A DNA stretch of 5,761 bases, taken from Nanobdellota archaeon (GTDB lineage Archaea; Nanobdellota; Nanobdellia; Woesearchaeales; GW2011-AR9). The stretch covers positions 1 to 5,761 of the forward strand of contig JAUYPT010000004.1 of NCBI GenBank assembly GCA_030695685.1, in the 5' to 3' direction. Position 1 is the stretch's first letter. Each line of letters begins with the position of its first letter. The position numbers were made by a program, and so were the translations under genes. Shown piece after piece: positions 1 through 5,761 of the stretch. The notes beneath the pieces are model-generated. The model worked only from the letters and a program-made list of their open reading frames with translations, made no database searches and was not told where the DNA came from.

Positions 1-2
1 AG

Positions 3-1031
<1,029 letters not shown>

Positions 1032-1055
1032 TTAAGCAGTTGACAATATTAGTTG

Positions 1056-1063
1056 AAAAAAAA
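1056..1063 (-). terminator. T-tract terminator candidate after the toxin-antitoxin operon
   Basis: On the minus strand a run of eight T lies about 46 bases beyond the last stop codon of the small-ORF operon, with a second T-rich stretch just before it. Archaeal transcription commonly ends at T-tracts without a hairpin, and I see no stem-loop here. The tract lies in the 78-base gap between the convergent membrane-protein gene and the operon. Confidence 0.4.
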
Positions 1064-1109
1064 TGACAGGAAAGAAAAAGGCAGGAAATAGGAGAATATA
1101 TATAATCTA

Positions 1110-1247
1110 TTATCTGTAATTCCTTTTCGAAAATTCAAACTTCTTAATCCTTCCCTTTTTAATATCCTCAAAAGACCTTAACATAGAATGAAGAAATTCA
1201 TTTTGCTCTTTCAATTCTTTTTTTACGTGTTTAATGTCTTCAGTCAT
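1110..1247 (-). CDS. 45-aa candidate antitoxin, second small ORF
   Basis: The ORF begins at ATG 1247-1245, which overlaps the TGA of the preceding ORF as ATGA, and ends at tandem stops TAA TAG (1112-1107). The 45-residue product is highly charged: an amphipathic N-terminal half (MTEDIKHVKKELKEQNEF) likely to be helical, then SFEDIKKGRIKKF, a pattern I associate with small archaeal partners of RelE-type toxins. The stop-start overlap implies translational coupling or re-initiation. By position and composition it is the best antitoxin candidate, but no DNA-binding domain is visible. It could also be the C-terminal half of one antitoxin split from the upstream ORF by a frameshift. Confidence 0.55.
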   Translation of the reverse strand: MTEDIKHVKKELKEQNEFLHSMLRSFEDIKKGRIKKFEFSKRNYR

Positions 1248-1360
1248 TTTGCTTCCATAGGAATTTTAATTATCCCTTCTTCTACCGCTATAATTTCCAT
1301 ACAAAGCTTATCAATAAGCTCTTGGCGTTCATCAATCAATTTTTGAAGTTCTTTGTCCAT
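1244..1360 (-). CDS. 38-aa helical small protein in the toxin-antitoxin operon
   Basis: ATG at 1360-1358 and TGA at 1246-1244 give 38 residues. The start lies 25 bases after the toxin stop, and the stop overlaps the start of the next ORF by four bases. The sequence MDKELQKLIDERQELIDKLC has hydrophobic residues at heptad-like spacing and should form an amphipathic helix; the tail is AVEEGIIKIPMEAK. No strong ribosome binding site is seen. Its place between the toxin and the 45-aa ORF suggests an antitoxin component or half of a split antitoxin. Identity is inferred only from context, size and charge. Confidence 0.5.
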   Translation of the reverse strand: MDKELQKLIDERQELIDKLCMEIIAVEEGIIKIPMEAK

Positions 1361-1385
1361 CTTACGACTTATAAATCATTATTAT

Positions 1386-1706
1386 TTATAATCTTTTTGC
1401 CCCTTTTTCAACAAATTCTTTAAACATCTTCAAGTTGCTCTTAATTATATTAATAACTGCCTGCTGGCTATTCTTGTCAGACACCCCAACAAATAAAACA
1501 ACAACTAACAAATCATAGATGAGATAATAAACTCGAAACTTATCATTCTTAAGTTCTCTGAACCACGGATAACCAAGCGGTTTACCAAGGGTATAAGGAT
1601 TTTCCTGTAATTTCTTAATTTGATTTTCAAATCTCTCTTTAATATCAGGAGGTAGTTTCTCAAACCTATGCGCAAATTCATTAGTCTCCCTGAGTTCCTA
1701 CATCAT
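1386..1706 (-). pseudogene. RelE/ParE-type toxin gene interrupted by TAG at codon 3
   Basis: The reading frame starts ATG ATG TAG (1706-1698) and is then open for 103 codons to a TAA at 1388-1386. The product has RelE/ParE superfamily features: an N-terminal helical stretch (FAHRFEKLPPDIKERF), the turn QENPYTLGKPLGYPWFRELK, and the core strands KFRVYYLIYDLLVVVLFVGV, followed by helical SNLKMFKEFVEKG. Such toxins are ribosome-dependent mRNA endonucleases or gyrase poisons, usually paired with a small antitoxin. There is no ATG, GTG or TTG after the TAG until mid-protein, so a normal full-length product needs TAG readthrough or a non-standard start. A TATA box is correctly placed for the first ATG, so the gene looks recently intact. 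Either it is a toxin inactivated by a nonsense mutation, or TAG is recoded. Confidence 0.78.
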
Positions 1707-1724
1707 GTGAGAAAAATAAGAAGG

Positions 1725-1734
1725 TTTATTTAAA
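1725..1734 (-). promoter_or_regulatory. TATA box of the toxin-antitoxin operon
   Basis: TTTAAATAAA on the minus strand is centred about 24 bases upstream of the first toxin ATG (1706) and is preceded by A-rich sequence that could serve as a BRE. With the usual archaeal TATA-to-start distance, transcription would begin at or within a few bases of the ATG, giving a leaderless mRNA. No Shine-Dalgarno motif is present, which agrees. The box also follows the end of the (p)ppGpp synthetase gene by about 40 bases. Confidence 0.55.
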
Positions 1735-1775
1735 CTTTATTGCCTGTTCTGCAGTGCTGAAAGTCATAACAGTAA

Positions 1776-3695
1776 TTATTCAAAATAAATCTTCTTAACG
1801 CCTTTGACATTCTCTACTCGCGCCAGCAGCATTTTGACCTGCTCTAGATCACGTGGAATTACCAAAAAAGAGCATTCTGCATTTCCTGCTCCCAATAATT
1901 TTGCCTTCGCTTCCTTAACCTCAAACCCTACAGTCGCAATCGTATGCAGCAGATCAGCTAAAATACCGCTGCGCTCATCGGCAGTAACAAAAAAGCGGAT
2001 TTTCTGGTTAAACGTTTCTCTCCAATGCACGGAAGTCCAGCGCTCTTCTTCTTTGATAGCAGCGCGGCAGTCCTGCCGGTGGACTGAAATAACCCGCCGT
2101 TTGGTAAAAATACCGGTAATTTCATTGCCCGGCAAGGCTAAACAGCATTTGGCAAAGATGCACAGTGCTGCAGGAAATTCGTCAGCGCCGACTAATACTC
2201 CTTCTTCTTCCTTGACAGCCGGTTTCAGCAATCGGTAATGCAATGCCGGCAATTTCTCATATTCTTTCAATGACTTGCGAATTTTCTGTTTTGTTTTGCC
2301 GGAGGTAACAAATTTAAGCCAGCTTCGCCGCGGCCGTTGCTGTTTGTTGGTGACAATCTCAACAACATCTCCAGCGGCAAGCGGATGTTTTAGTGGTACA
2401 AATGTACCGTTAACCCTGCCGCCGACAGCATGATTGCCAATTTCTTCATGAACAAGATAGGCAAAATCCAGCAGCGTTGCGCCTTGCGGCAGCTCTTTGA
2501 CAGCACCTTTTGGTGTATAACAGTAGATCGTATCGCCGAAAATGTCTACCTTCAGTGTTTCTAAAAATTCTTTCGTAAACCCGGTAGTGGAATTATCTTT
2601 CTGCAGATCAAGGATGCTTCGCAGCCAGGACATCTTTTTTTCAAACGAATCTTCTGACTTTACTCCCTTATAACGCCAATGCGCTGCTATCCCGCCCTCT
2701 GCAAACTCATCCATCTCTTCCGTTCGGATTTGAACTTCGGCAATTTTTCCATCGGGCAGTTTGACAGCAGTATGAAGTGAACGGTAAAAATTTGGCTTGG
2801 GATTGGCAATATAATCTTTAAGCTTATTTTCTATCGGCTCTAATTTTTCGTGCAGCAGTCCAAGCAGGATATAACAATCTTTAACGTTGCCAACAATAAC
2901 CCGAATCCCTAAAAAATCATACATCTCATGCAAAGTAACTCCTCTATTGACAATCTTCTTGTAGATGCTGTAGATGTGCTTTGATCGCCCCTTAATCGCT
3001 GTAATGTCAACGGTTTTTGCAGCAACATCTTTAATTAAGGCAATGGCAGAGACAACACTATTCTCACGCTGTTCATTGGATTCCTCGACAAAAGCGCAAA
3101 TCTCCTTATATTGCTGCGGATGAAGAATTTTAAACGCTTCATCCTCAAGTTGGTTTTTGATCCTTTCGACGCCTAAACGAGACGCCAGCGGAGCATAGAC
3201 TTCTAATACTTCCTGAGCTATACGCTGCTGTTCTTGCAGCGGCAGCGCTTCAATATCCCGTATATTATCTAATTTATTCGCCAGCTTGATGACGATAACC
3301 CGAACATCATCTAACGTTGTCAAGATAATTTTATGAAGCGCTTCTGCTTCGAGCTGATTATTCTTATATTTAATTTCTTTTAATCTTGCTGTCCCTTTCA
3401 GCAGATTGGCTATTTCATTCCCAAATATTTCTGTAATTTCTTTTTCCTGACCAGATTTTTCCGTACCAGATCCTGCTCCCTGCAGCAAAACGGCAGTGAC
3501 TATTTCCGGAGAAGAGATATTTTCCACAAGAATTGCCGCTGCCCGCAGATAATGATCAAAAAATGTGCCGCCGGAAAGCCTTTTTTTGACTGAAGAAGAA
3601 GGATAGCTATAGGCAAGCGCCTTCTGAAACTGAGCAATAGAATGTTCAGCATATCCCTGTTTCAGGCAGAGATCAAGAAAGGCTTTTTCATCCAT
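1776..3695 (-). CDS. relA: long RelA/SpoT homologue, (p)ppGpp synthetase with degenerate hydrolase domain
   Basis: This 639-aa protein has the full long-RSH order: HD domain (~40-180), synthetase (~230-345), TGS (~384-447), conserved-cysteine region (~510-545) and ACT (~565-638). The synthetase makes (p)ppGpp from ATP and GDP/GTP and looks intact: GRSKHIYSIYKK (236-247), D260, KDYIANPKPNFYRSLHT (293-309) and EVQIRT with E320. Position 291-294 is KLKD, closer to the RxKD of bifunctional enzymes than to the ExDD of RelA. In the HD domain H48 remains, but the HD pair is Q72 G73 and the LAD aspartate is N140, so three of four metal ligands are gone and hydrolysis is probably lost. C517 C518 and D542 C543 match the ribosome-sensing region of Rel. 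The start is leaderless-type, with a TATA box 24 bases upstream. Stop is TAA. Long RSH proteins are uncommon in archaea, suggesting past transfer from bacteria. Confidence 0.95.
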   Translation of the reverse strand: MDEKAFLDLCLKQGYAEHSIAQFQKALAYSYPSSSVKKRLSGGTFFDHYLRAAAILVENISSPEIVTAVLLQGAGSGTEKSGQEKEITEIFGNEIANLLKGTARLKEIKYKNNQLEAEALHKIILTTLDDVRVIVIKLANKLDNIRDIEALPLQEQQRIAQEVLEVYAPLASRLGVERIKNQLEDEAFKILHPQQYKEICAFVEESNEQRENSVVSAIALIKDVAAKTVDITAIKGRSKHIYSIYKKIVNRGVTLHEMYDFLGIRVIVGNVKDCYILLGLLHEKLEPIENKLKDYIANPKPNFYRSLHTAVKLPDGKIAEVQIRTEEMDEFAEGGIAAHWRYKGVKSEDSFEKKMSWLRSILDLQKDNSTTGFTKEFLETLKVDIFGDTIYCYTPKGAVKELPQGATLLDFAYLVHEEIGNHAVGGRVNGTFVPLKHPLAAGDVVEIVTNKQQRPRRSWLKFVTSGKTKQKIRKSLKEYEKLPALHYRLLKPAVKEEEGVLVGADEFPAALCIFAKCCLALPGNEITGIFTKRRVISVHRQDCRAAIKEEERWTSVHWRETFNQKIRFFVTADERSGILADLLHTIATVGFEVKEAKAKLLGAGNAECSFLVIPRDLEQVKMLLARVENVKGVKKIYFE

Positions 3696-3714
3696 CTGTC
3701 ATAAAATGAATCAG

Positions 3715-3723
3715 TATAATAAA
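3715..3723 (-). promoter_or_regulatory. TATA box for the RelA/SpoT gene
   Basis: TTTATTATA on the minus strand is centred ~24 bases upstream of the RelA/SpoT ATG at 3695, within the 80-base gap after enolase. No ribosome binding motif precedes the ATG (the last bases are TTTTATGACAG), as expected for a leaderless mRNA. The T-run just upstream of the box could also act as an enolase terminator. This suggests the gene can be transcribed independently of enolase. Confidence 0.5.
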
Positions 3724-3775
3724 AAAGTTGCTACAATTTGTTCATTTCTCTAGGTTTTTATCTTCGTTATTGTCT

Positions 3776-5020
3776 TCATTTCTTCCAGCTGCCATCCTGC
3801 AGCTCCTGCTCAATCTTGAGCAGGCGGTTATATTTCACAATTCGTTCGCCTCTGCACGGAGCGCCGGCTTTAATCTGGCCGCAGCCTAACGCTACTGCAA
3901 GGTCGGCAATAAATGTATCCTCTGTTTCACCGCTGCGGTGGCTGACCATGACTTTCCAGTTATTCTTGAAAGCAAGCCGGACAGCGTCAAGCGCTTCCGT
4001 TACGGTGCCAATTTGATTTACTTTCAGCAGCAGACAATTACAGCTGCCGTGACGAACAGCCATGGCAATTCGTTTCGGATTGGTAACGGTGATATCATCA
4101 CCGACAATCTGAATTCCAGACTCCTGGCGCAATCGGGCAAAGCTGGCAAAGTCATTCTGCTCAAAAGGATCTTCGATCGAAATAATCTTATACTTTGTAA
4201 TTAATGCACGATAGTACTTCTGCAGCTGTCCTGCCGTCATTGCTTTGCCATCAAGATGATATTTTCCTTTCCGAAAAAATTCTGACGCGGCACAATCAAG
4301 CGCGAGATCAACCTTTCCAGTATAACCAGAACGGGCAATCGCTGTTGTGATCATATCAAGTGCTTGAGTAGTTTTTGTTACTGCCAGAGGTGCAAAACCG
4401 CCTTCATCACCAACAGTCGTTGCACCCTTCCCATACTTTTTCTGAAGCTGCTGCTGCAGCGTATGATAAATCTCGCTGGCTGCCCGAATATTGTTCCGAA
4501 ACGTCTTTAATCGTGGTACAACCATATATTCCTGAATATCGAGATAAGTATCTGCATGCCTGCCGCCATTAATGATATTTACATACGGCCGTGGAATGGT
4601 GCATTTTCGCCCTGTCAGTATTTGCAGATAATCAAAAAGGCAGCGCTGCTGTGCCTTGGCAGCTGCCCGTGTACAGGCTATAGAAACGGCTAAAATGGCA
4701 TTAGCACCGAGCTTTCGTTTAGTTTCAGTGCCGTCTAATTGCAGCATCAGGGAATCAATTTCACGCTGCCGGCGGCAGTCTTTTCCAACAAGTGCAGGAG
4801 CAATAATGTGAGTAATGGTATGAACTGCTTTTTGAACGCCTTTTCCAGAATACTGTTTTCCGCCATCACGAAGCTCCAGTGCTTCGTACTTTCCTGTACT
4901 GGCACCGGCAGGAACAGAAGCAACACCTTTACCGTTCTTTGTATACACTGTTGCTTCAATCGTAGGATATCCCCTGCTGTCCAGGATTTCCCTCGCTTTA
5001 ATTGCTGTTATTAACGGCAT
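3776..5020 (-). CDS. eno: enolase (phosphopyruvate hydratase)
   Basis: Enolase interconverts 2-phosphoglycerate and phosphoenolpyruvate in cytoplasmic glycolysis and gluconeogenesis. The 414-aa product is slightly shorter than the usual 420-435 but complete. The N-terminal domain has AREILDSRGYPTIE (9-22) and the mobile loop VPAGASTGKYEALELRD (36-52). In the barrel are H155, E164 and E206 (GDEGGFAP), the Mg ligands D242 (LALDCAASEF), E283 (IEDPF) and D308 (GDDITVTN), the catalytic base K333 (LLLKVNQIGT), the SHRSGETED loop (360-368) and K384 (IKAGAPCRGER). The loop GGRHAD has arginine where Ser or Ala is usual. The start is fixed by GGTGAT just upstream. It lies 47 bases after the DUF5684-like gene, probably in one operon, and 80 bases before the RelA/SpoT gene. 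Stop is TGA. Confidence 0.97.
   Translation of the reverse strand: MPLITAIKAREILDSRGYPTIEATVYTKNGKGVASVPAGASTGKYEALELRDGGKQYSGKGVQKAVHTITHIIAPALVGKDCRRQREIDSLMLQLDGTETKRKLGANAILAVSIACTRAAAKAQQRCLFDYLQILTGRKCTIPRPYVNIINGGRHADTYLDIQEYMVVPRLKTFRNNIRAASEIYHTLQQQLQKKYGKGATTVGDEGGFAPLAVTKTTQALDMITTAIARSGYTGKVDLALDCAASEFFRKGKYHLDGKAMTAGQLQKYYRALITKYKIISIEDPFEQNDFASFARLRQESGIQIVGDDITVTNPKRIAMAVRHGSCNCLLLKVNQIGTVTEALDAVRLAFKNNWKVMVSHRSGETEDTFIADLAVALGCGQIKAGAPCRGERIVKYNRLLKIEQELQDGSWKK
3805..3824. repeat. perfect 9-base inverted repeat near the 3' end of eno
   Basis: CCTGCTCAA and TTGAGCAGG are exact reverse complements separated by two bases. In the enolase mRNA they could form a stem of about eight pairs with a four-base loop, roughly 30 bases before the stop codon. 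The region encodes the normal C-terminal LLKIEQEL, so protein coding alone may explain it. There is no T-run directly after it. Confidence 0.5.
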
Positions 5021-5023
5021 ACA

Positions 5024-5038
5024 ATCACCAAAATCACC
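5024..5038 (-). promoter_or_regulatory. tandem Shine-Dalgarno motifs for eno
   Basis: On the minus strand GGTGAT occurs twice (5038-5033 and 5029-5024) in the leader GGTGATTTTGGTGATTGT, directly before the ATG at 5020. GGTGAT pairs with the ATCACC of the 16S rRNA 3' end. The proximal copy leaves five bases between GGTG and the ATG, a normal archaeal distance; the distal copy lies nine bases further out. This fixes the enolase start. Confidence 0.65.
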
Positions 5039-5067
5039 AAAAAAATTATCAAAAATAACTCACCTTC

Positions 5068-5466
5068 TTACCTATCTTTCCAGGCAACGAAGCCAATGAT
5101 AACTAAATTAGCAACTATTGCTAAGAATCCTAACGATGGAATAAAACCAATAACTGGAGCAAGGCTTAACCAGCCGGGATATTTCCGCCGTTCGTAAATT
5201 CTCCATGTCCACAGAACCATAAAAACAGTATTAACGATCGGGATTAACAATAAAAATCCCCACTGCCATTCTTTCTTCGCTAAAATCGGCAGCAAAAATA
5301 TATTGGCGACAGGAATCCAGGCAAGCCATGGCTTTTTATATTTTAATTTTGTGGCAATGGTCATGAACGCCAGCGCCCAATAAATATACATCGGAATTGC
5401 CAGAAACAAGAGCAGTATGCCTAAGCCAAAAAAGACCGGTAAAAGATTTGCAAAAGGATTTATCAT
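5068..5466 (-). CDS. small four-helix membrane protein, DUF5684-like
   Basis: The ATG at 5466 gives 132 residues. A GTG nine bases upstream is in frame but lies inside the ribosome binding site GAGGTG, so the ATG is preferred. The protein is almost entirely hydrophobic, with helices at roughly 8-38, 46-62, 68-89 and 104-129, a KLKYKKPWLAWIPVANIFLL segment (40-59), LLLIPIVN (72-79) and RIYERRKYPGWLSL (89-102). The repeated W-hydrophobic-IPxxN pattern and the basic turn before PGW resemble DUF5684-type proteins of bacteria and archaea, whose function is unknown. It ends 47 bases before enolase on the same strand and is probably the first gene of that operon. The family assignment is from pattern memory; nothing visible indicates an enzyme activity. 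Confidence 0.85.
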   Translation of the reverse strand: MINPFANLLPVFFGLGILLLFLAIPMYIYWALAFMTIATKLKYKKPWLAWIPVANIFLLPILAKKEWQWGFLLLIPIVNTVFMVLWTWRIYERRKYPGWLSLAPVIGFIPSLGFLAIVANLVIIGFVAWKDR

Positions 5467-5472
5467 CACAAG

Positions 5473-5478
5473 CACCTC
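5473..5478 (-). promoter_or_regulatory. ribosome binding site of the DUF5684-like gene
   Basis: GAGGTG on the minus strand lies six bases upstream of the ATG at 5466 and matches the 16S anti-Shine-Dalgarno CACCTC. It decides the start, because the upstream in-frame GTG (5475-5473) lies within the motif itself. Confidence 0.75.
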
Positions 5479-5500
5479 TATTGTAATCTACTATTGTAAT
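5478..5500. repeat. 10-base direct repeat in the leader of the DUF5684-like/eno operon
   Basis: CTATTGTAAT (plus-strand view) occurs at 5478-5487 and 5491-5500, a period of 13 bases. On the transcribed strand this is ATTACAATAG twice, ending exactly at the ribosome binding site and lying about where transcription should start given the TATA box. It may be an operator or a chance A+T-rich duplication. Confidence 0.6.
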
Positions 5501-5520
5501 TTGTTATAATCATTCCTCAT

Positions 5521-5530
5521 TATTTAAAGT
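5521..5530 (-). promoter_or_regulatory. TATA box for the DUF5684-like/eno operon
   Basis: CTTTAAATAA on the minus strand matches the archaeal TATA consensus. Initiation about 25 bases downstream would fall near 5500, giving a leader of ~30-35 bases that holds the ribosome binding site. It lies in the 152-base divergent region shared with the thymidine kinase gene. Confidence 0.45.
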
Positions 5531-5589
5531 TTTTGATTTTAATTATACTAACCATCCATCAGAATATAGATTTTTAAAAATACTATCCT

Positions 5590-5597
5590 TTTTTAAA
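5590..5597 (+). promoter_or_regulatory. TATA-like box for the thymidine kinase gene
   Basis: TTTTTTAAA is centred about 25 bases before the ATG at 5619, the leaderless spacing seen for the toxin and RelA/SpoT genes. No Shine-Dalgarno motif lies in the intervening bases. The A+T-rich surroundings offer other weak candidates, for example around 5571-5583. Confidence 0.4.
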
Positions 5598-5618
5598 GAG
5601 TGAAAAAATTCCCAAAAC

Positions 5619-5761
5619 ATGAATTCAGAACCTCACTTGGAATTTATTGCTGGGACTATGTTCAGCGGTAAGACAACAGAACTTATCCGCAGAACGAATC
5701 TGTACGAAGTTGCCGGAATTAAGAGTCAGATTTTTAAACACACTATTGATGATCGTTATTC
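5619..5761 (+). CDS. tdk: thymidine kinase, TK1 type (3' end outside window)
   Basis: The first 47 codons are present. Thymidine kinase phosphorylates thymidine to dTMP with ATP in the cytoplasmic salvage pathway. The start LEFIAGTMFSGKTTELIRR contains the P-loop GTMFSGKT (residues 12-19) in the TK1-family form, followed by the family-typical YEVAGIKSQIFKHTIDDRYS. The ATG is the first start after an in-frame TGA at 5601. The zinc-binding lid and the nucleoside-binding region lie beyond the window. It is divergent from the DUF5684-like/eno operon. Confidence 0.93.
   Translation, partial: MNSEPHLEFIAGTMFSGKTTELIRRTNLYEVAGIKSQIFKHTIDDRY

Noticed and set aside
1305..1320. Palindrome AGCTTAT-CA-ATAAGCT in the 38-aa ORF
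   Set aside because: Short arms in A+T-rich coding sequence for a helical repeat pattern; not near a promoter, so chance is likely.
1804..2238. Plus-strand open frame of 144 codons
   Set aside because: It lies antisense inside the RelA/SpoT coding region (TGS-to-ACT part), is serine- and arginine-rich without a domain, and has no promoter or ribosome binding site.
4747..4959. Minus-strand 70-codon frame overlapping enolase
   Set aside because: It is an out-of-frame reading of the enolase N-terminal region; the leucine runs come from enolase codons.
3738..5014. Several plus-strand open frames of 65-92 codons
   Set aside because: All lie opposite enolase, whose full set of catalytic residues proves the coding strand.

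Overview
The window most likely comes from an archaeon, probably a small-genome DPANN lineage such as Woesearchaeota. This is inferred from several signals together. TTTAAATA-like TATA boxes sit a constant ~24-25 bases upstream of the start codons of the (p)ppGpp synthetase, toxin and thymidine kinase genes, the layout of leaderless archaeal transcripts. The enolase and its upstream gene instead carry GGTG-type ribosome binding sites. I cannot exclude a deep bacterial lineage, and long RelA/SpoT proteins are much commoner in bacteria.

Layout. (1) 3-1031, plus: 3' part of a membrane-protein gene. It looks like a DUF3068/PorA-type C-terminal half joined in frame to a second secretion-type membrane segment plus an extracellular beta-type domain. 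The first membrane helix is encoded by a (TTA)17 microsatellite and is essentially pure leucine. (2) 1110-1706, minus: a RelE/ParE-type toxin gene with an in-frame TAG at codon 3, followed by two tiny ORFs (38 and 45 aa) that overlap by ATGA, probably a decayed or recoded toxin-antitoxin operon. (3) 1776-3695, minus: a full-length RelA/SpoT protein whose (p)ppGpp hydrolase site is destroyed while the synthetase site looks intact. (4) 3776-5020, minus: enolase with all catalytic residues. (5) 5068-5466, minus: a small four-helix DUF5684-like membrane protein just upstream of enolase, probably the first gene of the operon. (6) 5619 to the end, plus: the first 47 codons of a TK1-type thymidine kinase, divergent from gene 5.

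How the genes relate. The DUF5684-like gene, enolase and RelA/SpoT gene run in one direction with gaps of 47 and 80 bases. The RelA/SpoT gene has its own likely promoter in the 80-base gap, so it may be transcribed alone. No biochemical link between enolase and the alarmone enzyme is needed to explain the order. The membrane-protein and toxin regions look visibly more A+T-rich than the enolase and RelA/SpoT genes. No tRNA, rRNA, CRISPR or transposase was seen, and no gene-free stretch exceeds about 150 bases.
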